Source: Tachypleus tridentatus
Taxonomy: Eukaryota; Arthropoda; Merostomata; Xiphosura; Limulidae
Length of the DNA: 64,000 bases
NCBI RefSeq assembly: GCF_004210375.1
Contig: NC_134832.1
Span: forward strand, 157,787,592-157,851,591
Reading direction: 5' to 3'
Shown piece by piece: positions 20,357 through 32,362 of the stretch (within the stretch, counting starts at the first letter, position 1; every line of letters begins with the position of its first letter). The translations under genes and the position numbers were made by a program. The notes under the pieces were generated by a model. It made no database searches. It worked only from the letters and a program-made list of their open reading frames with translations, and was not told the DNA's origin.

Positions 20357-22137
20357 ATGGCCACCTTGATACAATTGAACTGTCGAGGTTTACGTTCTAA
20401 TCTGGATGATATCAAAACGCTGATTGCTTCCTACCATCCTGTTTGTCTTTCTATACAAGAAACATTTCTCAAAACTGCTGATACTGTCTCCATTCGGCAG
20501 TTTTCTCTGTACAGAAATGACAGGTTGTGTGATGGTCGAGTACATGGAGGGGTGGCACTGTTGGTTGATCAACACGTGCCCACCCTGTCTTTGTCACTCA
20601 ATACACCCTTGGAGGCTGTAGCCATCCGTGTTTCCTTGGGTCATACCATCACTGATTGTTTTCTGTACCTGTCCCCTGGAGAGACATATGATCAATCAGA
20701 TCTTGATGCTCTCGTTGAACAATTGCCATCTCCATTTCTAATCCTAGGGGATTTTAATGGACATCATCCCCTCTGGGGAAGTGCTATTATTGATGGGAGC
20801 GGATGCTATCTGATCACAATCTTTCTCTTTTCAATACTGGTTCTTCCACTTACTTTCATGCACCTAGTCAGTCCTTTACCGCTATTGATCTCTCAGTTTG
20901 CTCCCCTTCATTATTCTTCCATTTTTCGTGGAGGGTTGACAGTAATCCACTAGGCAGTGATCATTTTCCGATCCTTTTGAGAGAGACTGGCCGTGGTTGA
21001 TGCCACCATACCCGCGTGCCCCGGTGGAAGCTGGATCAGGCAGACTGGTCCACTTTCACTGCTCTCGCAGAACTTGATCCTTCCATCGTAACTCAGCCAT
21101 CAACAGACGACTGTGTAGCAGCGGTAACTGACTGTATTACACATGCAGCTGCTCAGTGTGTTCCTAAAACCTCGACACGTTTTCCACGATATTTTCGTCC
21201 ATGGTGGAATCCTGCTTGCCACTTAGCACAGAAGTCTCAAAAGCGGGCCTGGGATACTTTTCGTAGATATCCCACACTTTCAAATCGGGTTGCTTTTCAA
21301 CGGGCCCGTGAACATGCTAGGTGGGTAAGACGTCAAAGCCAGAAGGAATCTTGGATTAAGTTCACAACCAGCATATCTTCTACTACCAGTTTCAAGATCA
21401 TATGAGACAGTATTCGAAAGGTTAATGGGCACTACAATTCTGTCCCCCTCTCGATCTTACTCTCTGATGGTCAGGAGGTGACTGATGTTCGGAACATCGC
21501 TAACACTCTAGGTGAAAGCTTTTGCCGGGTATCTAGCACTTCTGCTTGTTCCTCCACCTTCCTGGCCATCAAGACTCGGGCAGAGCGATCACCTCTTTCC
21601 TTTCGAACTAACTGTTTCTTTGACTATAATCGTCCCTTTACCCTGGTGGAACTAAAAATGGCCCTTCATTGGTCTGCCAGTACGTCTGTTGGACCTGATG
21701 ATATTCATTATGACATGCTGCACCATCTATCTCCTGCTTCTCTTAATGTCCTCCTGATTGTTTTCAACCGGATCTGGCAGGAGAATGTTTTTCTTGATGC
21801 CTGGCGCCAGGCTATTATTTTACCTTTCTCTAAGCCAGGGAAAGATCTCAAGATTCCTTCAAACTACCGTCCAACTGCTTTGACGAGCTGTCTCTGTAAG
21901 ACATTAGAAAGGATGGTTAATGCTCGTTTTGTTTGGTTCCTTGAATCAAACAACCTCCTCTCGCCCACCCAGTGTGGGTTCCGTCGACAGCACTCCACCA
22001 CAGACCACCTAATTCGTCTTGAAACATCTATCAGAGAAGCCTTTCTCAACCGCCAACATCTTGTATCAATATTCTTTGACATAGAGAAGGCTTACGACAC
22101 AACATGGATGTATGGCGTTTTGCGAGACTTCCATACA
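20357..22137 (+). pseudogene. LINE ORF2 (AP endonuclease + reverse transcriptase), broken and truncated
   Basis: Starts MATLIQLNCRGLRSN. Endonuclease motifs: LNCRGLRSN, SIQETFLK (catalytic Glu) and LILGDFNGHHPLWG (Asp/Asn). A frameshift near 20,800 leads into LSDHNLSLFNTGSSTYF and GSDHFPILL (the SDH motif). TGA codons lie at 20,998 and 21,403. The RT part has SVGPDDIHYDML, LPFSKPGKDLKIPSNYRP, QCGFRRQHSTTDHL and FFDIEKAYDTTW (motif A, catalytic Asp). Sequence ends before the YADD motif, so it is not functional. Confidence 0.88.
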
Positions 22138-22436
22138 TAACCCGGAATCAGGACTGGAAAGGCCAACTTCAGGTGATTGACGGTGGATCTTGAACTTACC
22201 TGCTAGTCTTACTGACGAGTTATGATCATTACCATTTTGCTAGAGTAAATATTTTACAACTTTGAAGACTGGATGTCACCATTGGTTTTTACACCATTTT
22301 CTGTTTTAATTGCTGTTTGTTTTTACCTTCATTTACTTTTACAAATTTTACTCCATTTACTTGACTTTATCTTTTTACTGGACATTACCATCAATCACTT
22401 GAGGTTAGCCTTTCCAGTCCTGGTTCCGGGTTATGT
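22135..22436. mobile_element. 302-bp inverted-repeat unit at the LINE break
   Basis: The left arm (22,135-22,183, beginning 'acataacccggaatcaggac') and right arm (22,388-22,436, ending 'gtcctggttccgggttatgt') are about 90% reverse complements over 49 bp, around about 205 bp of T-rich DNA. It could be a small inverted-repeat transposon inserted at the LINE truncation, or a LINE 3' end with a snap-back inverted copy. No clear target duplication is visible. Confidence 0.6.
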
Positions 22437-23125
22437 GTCATAGCAGCTATTATCAAAATGTAAAAGAATAAAAAAATAGCAAATGCCATTTATCACACAG
22501 ACTAGTCATGTTATCAGGATTTTAATAGCAAAAGAGGGAAGAATTCTTTAAAAATAAGCATTTGTGAAAATTTTGAACACAAACTGGGTGGCATTCAATT
22601 GACTTTTGAAATAATCAAAACAAGTCAAATATATTTACAAAATATTCTTTTCACTATAGGAAATCACAATTTTATTTAAAACTTTAAACTATTTTTTTCT
22701 TGGATACAACTGTGGCAATCACCAAACAAAGTTAAGTAAAAGAAATATTTTAAAATTGTTAATAATTGATGTCTTAAAAGGAGATTTACAGTTTAACTCA
22801 GATAACAAGAAAAATTTGTACTGTTAAGGAGTGTTTATAAAGCCTGATACAACTGTGGTAACCCATGGGGCAATATAAATGAATTATTTGCTGGTACTTT
22901 TGTGATAAGAGAAGAGAAAAATAATTTGTCTTGTCAACTGCATTCTAAATTAATTGAATCAGCCTGTGTGGTCTTTGATGAAAGAAAACAATTATTTAAA
23001 GCTCTGGATACAACTCTGATAACCAACAGTGTAACAAACATTTGTATGTAAATTTGACTTATTTTAAAACATTTTTTTTAAAAGCAAGTGGATGTGTGCT
23101 ATTTGTTTGCTGTTGAAATTTATTG
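22437..23125. other. AT-rich non-coding DNA
   Basis: No exon, RNA gene or repeat family I can name. Confidence 0.4.
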
Positions 23126-23953
23126 CAACACACGCACGAAGCAGACCGAAGGAATGGAGGATACTGTCGGTAGGCGGCGGGCGCGGGTGATCGAATTTCC
23201 AGCTTGCTGGGTTTTAGTCGTCGAATCTGTTCGAGGGTATTCTTTAAAATTACTGTGAAAACCATCACGAGAGAAATTTATTTGTCTTTCACTCTACCAT
23301 TCACATTGACTTGGAGAAAACTTGCCATCAAACATAAAATTTCTGTTTATCTAATTCACATAAAATCCTGGCACCAAACTAATATGGATACAGCATGCAA
23401 ACAATATCCTGATCAGGATCTGGGAAAGAGTAAATCATGCAACAAGTCGGTATTAAATCTTAACTGTAAGTCTGTTGCATAATACACTAAATTATTTATT
23501 TAACAAGAATTAACATAATGATTTAATGTGTGATCTCGATGAACAATGTTGTACGCACCTCTCTCCTATAAATATAAATGGATGAAATATAAATCAAACA
23601 TGAACTAGACGCTTAAAAGTAGTAGTATTTCTTTGTGTTTTTCCGAAAAATTGATGTGGAATTGAAATACATGTATGTGCGTACAAGTAAACGGCTCCCG
23701 TGACGCTTACAAATGACAACAATTGTTCCACACATTGTCTGTTGACTCTGCTGTGTTTGGAGTTGAGCAACACGGCGGCTGTGGACCATCGGAGATGCGC
23801 CAGGGAAGCCCGACAACGGGTTTGGACAGCGAATAGAAAAAGCAATAAAGTCCAACTCTTTGTGCAACTATTGAAACGGTTTTAGGATATGTAAGAGCTC
23901 CCCAACGGATCGAGTACGAAGAAAAACTTTCGGAGAGTGTCCGACTGCTTGCG

Positions 23954-24057
23954 AACAAATCTCCCAGTCAGAGGCTGAGTCTCAATAGATCGCAGTATGG
24001 TGGCTGCTCTACTAAGTACAACACCCCGACGGATACCTAGGTCGTCTACGAACGATT
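23954..24057 (-). rRNA. 28S rRNA 3' terminal fragment (copy A)
   Basis: On the minus strand this is the last ~100 nt of 28S. The reverse complement contains 'ctgagtctcaatagatcgca' and 'cctaggtcgtctacgaacga', which match the 3' end of the longer rDNA copy at 48,226-48,330. It breaks off abruptly at 'gatttt|gtatttta', so it is a pseudogene fragment. Confidence 0.75.
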
Positions 24058-24513
24058 TTGTATTTTAGTATGGTTTTTACTTCGTTTCAATGACTATACT
24101 ACACAAATCACGGGTAAAGGGAAACAGTATTTAATCATTTGAAATCTTACAATTTTTCATTATCTTATCATCACTGACTGACCATTCAGAAAAGTTTGGG
24201 AAAATGTATAACAATGTAAAATTTATTGTATCCTAGAATAATTGTCAAAATAAGTGAAGATGGATAACTTTTGATGAGCAAACACAGTCTAGTTTATCGG
24301 AAAGTTTGTTGTTAGATCGCATATGGTGTCCTATAAACGTCAAATTACCAAGCTTCTTATGTATATTATTCACAACAGACGAGACCTATATATTTCAACA
24401 TATTAAATATTTCGTATTTTTGTCTGTTACATCAGAAATGTAGGGTAAAACGACTCATTGTCTAGTGTCAAATACTTGGAAAATTGAAGTAATAATGAGT
24501 GGGTTTAATTTCA

Positions 24514-24519
<6 letters not shown>

Positions 24520-24545
<26 letters not shown>
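24520..24545. repeat. (AT)n microsatellite
   Basis: Thirteen or so AT units. The same site in copy B of the duplication (about 54,460) has a much shorter run, showing change after duplication. Confidence 0.85.
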
Positions 24546-24547
<2 letters not shown>

Positions 24548-25102
24548 CTTTTTGTCACTTGTCTGTTATTAAGGTCACTATAATCAGATAAGTGATGGAT
24601 TCAGAAGTACGTTGATGGATATATTACTTTAAGAAGCCAATACGGACTTTTCCAGTACATCTATGGATTATAAGAAGAAAACACTGGTATTCAGAATCGC
24701 TTAACATATTAATGAAATAAAAATTCATATTCTTTTCACGAAACATGTAGAGATAAAGGCAGTAAGTATAAAGTTATAGAAATGGTTTACCTTCCTGGAG
24801 AATAGTACTTTGAATGACGTTTGGTTCCATTTCTGTGTATTTTCATCAGGTTGAGATATATCGTTATGGAGATGTTGCATTATCCAGATAAAAGAATGTC
24901 AAATTAGAACTTAAGATCGTCACATAGAGATGTTGTACTGCGGCTCAAGAATAAGGGTAGAATGTGATCGACTGAATGGAAATTATAGAATTGTTTTGTT
25001 TAGGAATACATGTGGCAAGATAAATTTTATTCCGTCCTACAAAGTATTTTGCGTGGTAATTTTCTATTAATGGAAAAATTCACCATTAATACATAATTTT
25101 GT

Positions 25103-25345
25103 TTGAATTTCGTGAAAAGCTACTAAGGGGTTTCAGGGCTATACCATTCCTGATTTAGCAGTGAAAGACTAGAGAGGCAGCTAGTCATCACCGTCCACCT
25201 TCAACTCTTGGGCTTCTCTTTTACCGACGGATAGTAGGATTGACCATCACATTATAACTCCCTCACGGCGAATAGGCGAACATGTGTGATGGGACAAAGA
25301 TTCAATCCAGCGAACCGTGGGTCGTAACAACATGACTATACCAGG
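25103..25345 (-). mobile_element. SINE family A inside duplication copy A
   Basis: Minus-strand copy with body ('gcagctagtcatcacc', 'aggattgaccatcacattat') and a decayed head. The equivalent copy sits at 55,165-55,405, so it was inserted before the segment duplicated. Confidence 0.7.
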
Positions 25346-25744
25346 CTGAGAGTTTTGGTGTAGCAGTTTATGTGTAAGTGTCCACCAAGAGCAAACATTT
25401 AGTAAATCACCCATTCAGACTCTAGTTTCAAACATTTATAAACTAAACTTTTGTCCAATACCAACGCTTAGGACATCCGGGAACTTCTAAGAAGTATGTA
25501 CATACAGAATGATCAACATCACCAAACAGTCACCCTTGTAAGGAAGTAATTCACTCATAGGGTTTCAGCATTGTTCCTGTAATGAGGTAAAGTCAACGTT
25601 AGCTTCTGAGAGGTTCATGAAATATCGTCCTGCCAACTTCATGCCAACTAATGTGAGTAGATACCTAAAAGCAGATATCAGTAAGTCGCCTAATTACAAG
25701 AAACCTGAACTATATGTTTGATTATTTGTCGAAAAATTTAATCG

Positions 25745-28700
25745 AAATTGAAGACCTGCACTGTTAAAACATTCAGTTACAGTGAAGACCAACACTGCTG
25801 AAACATACCATGAACTTGATGATGTACTATTGAAACAGTCGTTAAAAGTGAACACCAGTTGCGTTAAAGGAGAGTAAAAGTGAAAACCAACACTCTTCAA
25901 ACAGACCGTGAAATTGGAGACAGGCACTACTCAAAGAGTCATTGAAAGTGAAGACCAATACTGCTAAAGCACAGTGAAATTGAACACCAACACTGTTCAA
26001 ATCGTCAGTGAAACCAAGACCAATAGTGCTGCAAATGTCAGTGAAATTGAAGACGTACATACACTATTGAAACATTCATTAAAAGTTAAGACATTGAATG
26101 AATGTGAAGATCAACAATGTTGAAACTGACTGAAAATTAAGACAACACTGTTGAAACAGTGAAATTGAAGATCATTAGTATTGAAACAGACAATGAAACA
26201 GAAAAACAATAATGTTGAGACAGACAGTGAAATTGAAGATCAGCAATTTTGAAACAGGAAATGAAAGTGGAGACTAACAGTGTGAAAACAATGGCTGAAA
26301 CTGAGGACCAGTAGTATTGAAAGAGAAGTTAAAGAGAATACAACAACGTGAAAAGAGATTGATACTAAGAACCATTAGTGTTGAAAGTGAAGAAAAACAC
26401 TGTTAAAACAGTCATTGATACTGCAGACCAATAGTTTTAAAACAATCATTGCAATTGAATATAGAGTGAAACTCAAGACTAATAATGTTGAAACAGACAG
26501 TGAAGTTGAAGAACAACAGTGTTGAAACCGTCAGTGAAAGTGAAGACCAAGAATGTGAAAACAGTCAGTGAAACTGAAGACAAATAGTACCGAAACAGAG
26601 AATGAAATTGAAGACTAACATTTTCGAACAGTCAGTGAAAGTGAAGACAATAGTGTTAAAGAAGACTGTGAAACTGAATAAAAAGTATTGAACATAGAGT
26701 GAAACTGATGACCAATAATGTTGAAACCGATGGTAAAATTGAAAATTAACAGTGTTGAAGCAGACAGTGAAAGTGAAGACCAACAGTGTGAAGAGTCAGT
26801 GAAACTGAAGACCAACAGTGTTGAAACAGAAGTAAAAGTGAAGACCACTACTACTGAAACAGTGATATTGAATACAAACTGTTGAAACAGAAGTAAAAGT
26901 GAAGACCACTACTACTGAAACAGTGATATTGAATACAAACTGTTGAAACAGTCAGTGAATATGCAGACCAATAGTGTTAAAAGAGTGAAGTTGTAGACCA
27001 AATGTGTTGAAACAGTCAGTCAGTGTGAAAACCAAAAATGTCGAAACAGTCAGTGATAGTGAAAACCAATTGTATGAAAATAGACAGAGGAAGACAACAC
27101 TAATAGTATTGAAATGAAAGTGAAAGTGAAGACAAACAGTGTGAAGACAACAGTGGAACTGAAGACCCACAGTCTTGAAACAGTTAGTGAAAGTGAAGAC
27201 CAACAGTGTTTAAACAGTTAGTGAAATTGAATACTAATAGTGTGAAAAAGTTAAAATGAAGGTTATCACTGAGGAAACAGTCATTAGAACTGAAGACATG
27301 TAGTGTTAAATATATGGTGAAAGTGAAGGCCAACTCTGTTTACACAGTCAGTGAAATCGAAGACCAATAGTGTTGTTACAGATAGCGAAATTGAAGTCCT
27401 ACACTGTTGAAACATTCGTCAAAGTGAAGACCAGCACTGCTGAAACAGACCGAGCAATTAATGACGTACTCTATTGAAACAGTTGTTGAAAGTGAAGACC
27501 AGTTGTGTTAAAAGAGAGTAAAAGTGAAGACACTCTATTGAAACAGTCAAATTACAGACCTACACTATTAAAAAAGAATTGAAACTAAATACCAACACTG
27601 CTGAAACTGACAGTGAAATAAATGATCTCTACTGTTGAAACATTCAGTGAAAGTGAAGACCAACACTGTTGAAAGAGACCATGAAATTAACAACTGGCAC
27701 TAATGAAAGTCATTGAAACTGAAGACCACTATTGTTAAATATATAGTGAAAGTGAAGACGAACATTGTTGAAACAAAGTGATATTGAACACCAACACTTT
27801 TCAAACAGTCAGTGTAACCGAAGACCAGTAGTGTTGATACTGACAGTGAAATTGAAGACCTACACTGTTGAAACATTCAGTTAAAGTAAAGACCAACACT
27901 GCTGAAACAGACCGTGAAATTGATGATGTACTCTATTGAAACCGTCATTGAAGGTGAACACCAGTTGTGTTAAAAGAGAGTAAAAGTGAAGACACACACT
28001 ATTGAAACATACAGTGAAACAGAAGAACACTAATGTTGAAAGAGATAGTGAAATTGAACATCAACACTGTTGAAACAGCAAGTGAAAGTGAAGACCAATA
28101 GTGTTAAAACAGTGCAGTTGAAGAATAACAGTGTTGAAACAGTTAGTGAAAGTGAAGACCGATAGTGTTTAAACAGACAGTAATCTTGATGGCCGACAAT
28201 GTTGAAACAGCTAATGAATGTGAAGACCAATAGTGTGAACAATTCGGTGGAAGTGAAGACCAATAGTGTGAAAATTTCAGTGGAAATGAACAGGAATAGT
28301 GTGGAAATGGAATTGAACGTGAAAGCCATCAGTGTGAAAAGAGACAATGAAACTTAACATCAACATGAAATTGAAGATCAAGAATGTTAAAACAGCCAGT
28401 GAAAGTGAAGACCAACAGTGTTTAAACAGTCAATTGAAGTGAAGACCAACACTGCTAAAACAAACCGTGAAATTGATGACGTACTCTATTGAAACAGTCA
28501 TTGAAAGTGAAAACCAGTTGTGTTAAAATGTAGAATAAAAATGGATATAAGTACTGTTCAGACACACAGTCAAATTAGAGACCAACGCTGTTCAAACAGA
28601 GAGTCAGACTGAAAACCAACTCCATTGAAACAGTCATTGAAATTGAAGACCAGTGGTGTTATAAAGTAGAGTAAAAGTGTAGATCAACACTGTTGTAACA

Positions 28701-31700
28701 AACTGAAAACCAAGACAACATTGTTGAAAGAGAGTGAAATTTTAAACCATTAGTGTTGAAACAGGAGAACAGTAATGTTGAAACAGATAATGAAATTGAA
28801 GATCAACAATGTTAAAACAGCCAGTGAAACTGAAGACTAACAGTGTGTAAAGAGTGAGTGAAACTGAGGACCAGTAGTACTGAAAGAGAAGTTCAACAAT
28901 ATGAAAAGAGACAATGATACTCAAGACAGTTTGTGTTGAAACAGTCAGTGAAAATGAAGATCAACACTGTGAAAAGTAAATTAAAGTAAACAACAAAAGT
29001 GATGAAAGAGACTGACATTGATGTCCAACACTGTTGAAACAGTCATTGAAACTGTAACTAATAATTTCAAAACAGACATTGAAATTGAATACCAATAGTG
29101 TTGAACATACAGTGAAACTGAAGAACAATAATGTTGAAACAGACAGTGAATTTGAAGATCAACAGTGTTGAAACAGTCAGTGAAAGTGAAGACCAACAGT
29201 GTGAAAACAGTAAGTGGAAGTGACCAGGAAATGAACGTGAATACTATCAGTGTGGAAACAGACAATGAAACTTAACACCAACAGTGTTGAAAGAGTCGGT
29301 GAAAGTGAATTTCAATATTGTTGAAAGAAACTGTAAAATTGAAGACGAACAATGTGAAAACAGTCAGTGAAACTAAAAACTAATAATGTTGAAACAGACA
29401 ATGAAAGGGAAGACCAACAGTATGAAAACAGTGAAACTGAAGACAGATAATGTTTTAAGAGAAGTGAAAGTGAAGATCAAAAGTGTGAAAACAGTCATTG
29501 GAAGTGAAGATCAACAGTGTTGAAACAGTCAGTGAAATTGAAGATTAATAGTATGAAAACAGATAAAACTAAGGTCAACGCTGAGGAAAAAGTCAATGAA
29601 AGTGAAGACAAACACTATTGAAACACAGTGAAATTGAACACCAACACTGTTGAAATCGTCAGTGAAACCAAAGACCAATAGTGGTGATACAGTAATTGAA
29701 ATTGAAGAAACTACACTGTTCAAACATTCATTGAAAGTGCAGACCAACACTGTTGACACAGTTATTACAAGTGAAAAATAGTAGTGTTAAAATGTAGAGT
29801 AAAAGTAAAGACAAATACTGTTGAAACAGACTGATAATGAAGAATACACAGTTGAAACAGAGAGTGAAATTAAAGATCCGCAGTGTTGAAGCAGATAGTG
29901 AAACAGAAGAACAACAGTGCTGAAACTTACAGTGAAATGGAAGACCAACAGTGTGTAAAGAGTCAGTGGAAGTGAACAGAAATAGTGTGGAAATGGAATT
30001 GAACGTGAAAACCATCAGTGTGAAAGAGACAATGAAACTTAACACCAACAGTTTGAAAACAGACAGTGAAATTGAAGCTCAAAAGTGTTTCAACGGACTA
30101 TGAAATTAAAAACCAAGTGTTGGAACACACAGTGAAAGTGAAGACCACCATGATGAAAAGAGTCAGTGGAATTCAAGACCAACAGTGTGTGGACAGTCAG
30201 TGAAACTAAAAACCAACAGTGTTGAAACAGAAGTGGAAGTAAAGACCAACAGTGTACAAAGAGAAGAAAAATTGAAGACCACTAGATTGAAACATACAGT
30301 TAAATGCCAACAGTGTTGAAACAGCTAGTGAAACTGCAGTCCGGTAGTGAAGTTGAACACCAATACTGTTAATGATAGTGAAGACAACAGTGTGAAAACA
30401 GTAAAACTGAAGAAAAAACAGAAGTTTTTTAAAACAGAAGTGAAAGTGCAGACCAACAGTTTGGAAACAGACAGTGAAACTGAATACCAGCAGTGTTGAA
30501 ACAGACGGTAAAACTGAAAATTAACTTTGTTGGAGCAGACAGTGGAAGGGAAGGCCAACAGTGTGAAAACAGTCAGTTGAATTCAAGACCAATAGTGTTA
30601 AAACGGAAGCTAAAGTGAAGACGAAAATCGTGAAAACAGTCAAACCCAACACCAAGTGTTAAACAGATATTGAAATTGAAGACCAAAAGTGTTGAGACAG
30701 TCAGTGAAACTGAAGACGAACAGTGTTGATACAGATGTGAATGTGAAGACCGACAGTGTACAAACAGATAGTAAAATTGAAGACCAACAGAATTTATACA
30801 ATCACTGAAAGTGAAAACCAGTAGTCTTAAAATGTAGAGTGAAAGTGAATATCAAGACTGTTGACATAAATTGAAAATTGAGACTACATTGTTGAAACAG
30901 AATGAAATTGAAGACCATTAGTGTTGAAACAGACAGAGGAAGAGAAGAACAATAATGTTGAAACAGTCAGTGAAAGTGAAGATCAACACTGTGTAAACAG
31001 TCAGTGGAAGTTAAGACCAGTGATGTTAAAATGTAGAGTAAAAGTGAAGACAAATGCTGATGAGACAGCCAATCAAATTAGAGACCAACGCCGTTCAAAC
31101 AGAGAGTGAATTTGAAAACCAATACTATTGAAACAGTCATTGAAAGTGAAAACCAGTAGTGTTAAAATCTTGAGTGAAAGTGAAGTTCAACACTGTTGAA
31201 ACCGACGGGAAAATTAAGACTTCACTGTTGAAACAGAGTGAAATTGAAGACCATAAGTGTTGAAACAGACAATGAAATTGAAGATCAACAATGTTGAAAT
31301 AGTCAGTGAAAGTGAAGACCAACAGTGTAAAAATAAACTGATACCAAAGACCGCTAGTGTTGAAACAGTCAGTGAAAGTGAAGATCAACAGTGTGAAAAC
31401 AGTAAATTAAAGTAAAAACCAAAAGTGATAAAAGGGACAGTCAAATTGACGACCAATACTGTTAAAAAAGTCATAGAAACTGCACACCAATAGTTTTTAA
31501 ACAGCCTTTGAAATCGAATACCAGTAGTGTTGAACACAGAGTGCAAATGAAGACCAACAGTGTTCAAACAGCCAGTGAAAGTGGAGACCAACAGTATGAA
31601 AACAACAGTGAAGCTGAAGACAAATACTACTAAAAGAGAGAGTGAAATTGAAGACCGTGTTGGAACAGTCAGTGAAAGTGAAGACAAAGAGTGTGAAAAC

Positions 31701-32362
31701 AGTCAGTAAAACTGAAGAAAAATAGTGTTGAAACTGAAATAAAAGTGAAAACCAAGATAATGAAAACAGGCAGTGAAATTGAAAACCACTAGTGTTGAAA
31801 GAGACGGTGAAATTGAAAACCAAGAGTTGAAGCACACAGTGAAAGTGAAGACCAACAGTGTTCAAACAGAAACTAAAGTGAAGACCATATGTGTGAAAAC
31901 AGACAGTGAAACTGAACACCAACAGTGTTGGAATAAAAGTGAAAGTGAAGACCAACGGTGTAGAAACAGAGAGTAAAAATGAATACCAGTACTAATGAAA
32001 CAGACAGTGAAATTAAATACCAACAGTTTTGAAGCAGCCAGTGAAACTGTAGACCAACAGTGTGAAAACAGATGGTGGAACTAAACACCAATAGAATTGA
32101 AATGGAAATCAAAGTGAATACCAAAATTGTTGAAACAGACCGTAAAAGTGAAGGCGTATAGTGTGAAAACAGTCAATGAAATTGAAGACCAACGCCGTTC
32201 AAACAGACAGTGAAACTCAACATCAATAATATTGAAACAGTCATTAAAAGTGAAAACCAGTAGTGTTCAAATGTTGAGTGAAAGTGAAGTTAACACTGTT
32301 GAAACTGACTGAAAATTGAGACTACACTTATGAAACAGACAACGAATTTGAAGATCAACAAT
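25745..32362. repeat. 6.6-kb degenerate 34-bp satellite
   Basis: Roughly 190 copies of a 34-bp unit of type 'tgttgaaacagtcagtgaaa' plus 'gtgaagaccaacag', with heavy substitution and frequent small indels. Distinctive variants recur at longer intervals: 'gtactctattgaaac' followed by 'ccagttgtgttaaaa' near 25,820, 27,465, 27,925 and 28,475. A 60-bp block at about 26,825-26,945 is doubled. This shows higher-order repeats. The minus strand has many open frames rich in Phe/Thr/Ser/Leu because the purine-rich unit has few stops in reverse; they are not genes. Confidence 0.92.

Larger units (their letters stand above)
18640..22137 (+). mobile_element. jockey-like LINE, 3'-truncated, broken
   Basis: About 450 bp of GC-richer leader, then ORF1 (gag-like, 19,090-20,354) and ORF2 (endonuclease then RT, from 20,357). 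It ends inside the RT, just after the FDIEKAYDTTW block. ORF1 stop and ORF2 start are two bases apart, suggesting coupled translation in the parent element. There is at least one frameshift in each ORF plus internal stops. Related relics lie at 58,195-59,375 and 61,125-62,330. Confidence 0.88.
23126..25740. repeat. segmental duplication copy A (contains rDNA spacer and 28S tip)
   Basis: Direct-orientation duplicate of 53,115-55,805, near-identical over long stretches. Left part (23,126-23,953) is rDNA spacer, 23,954-24,057 is the 3' tip of 28S, and the rest is unrelated AT-rich DNA with a family A SINE. Copy A keeps about 50 bp of 28S end that copy B has lost. It lacks a block of about 100-200 bp present in copy B near 54,790-54,975. 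Its right border coincides with the start of the 34-bp satellite. Confidence 0.92.

Noticed and set aside
25694-32124. Many minus-strand open frames (up to 152 codons, Phe/Ser/Leu-rich) across the satellite
   Set aside because: They arise from a purine-rich 34-bp repeat with few reverse-strand stops, shift frame every unit, and have no consistent start or domain.
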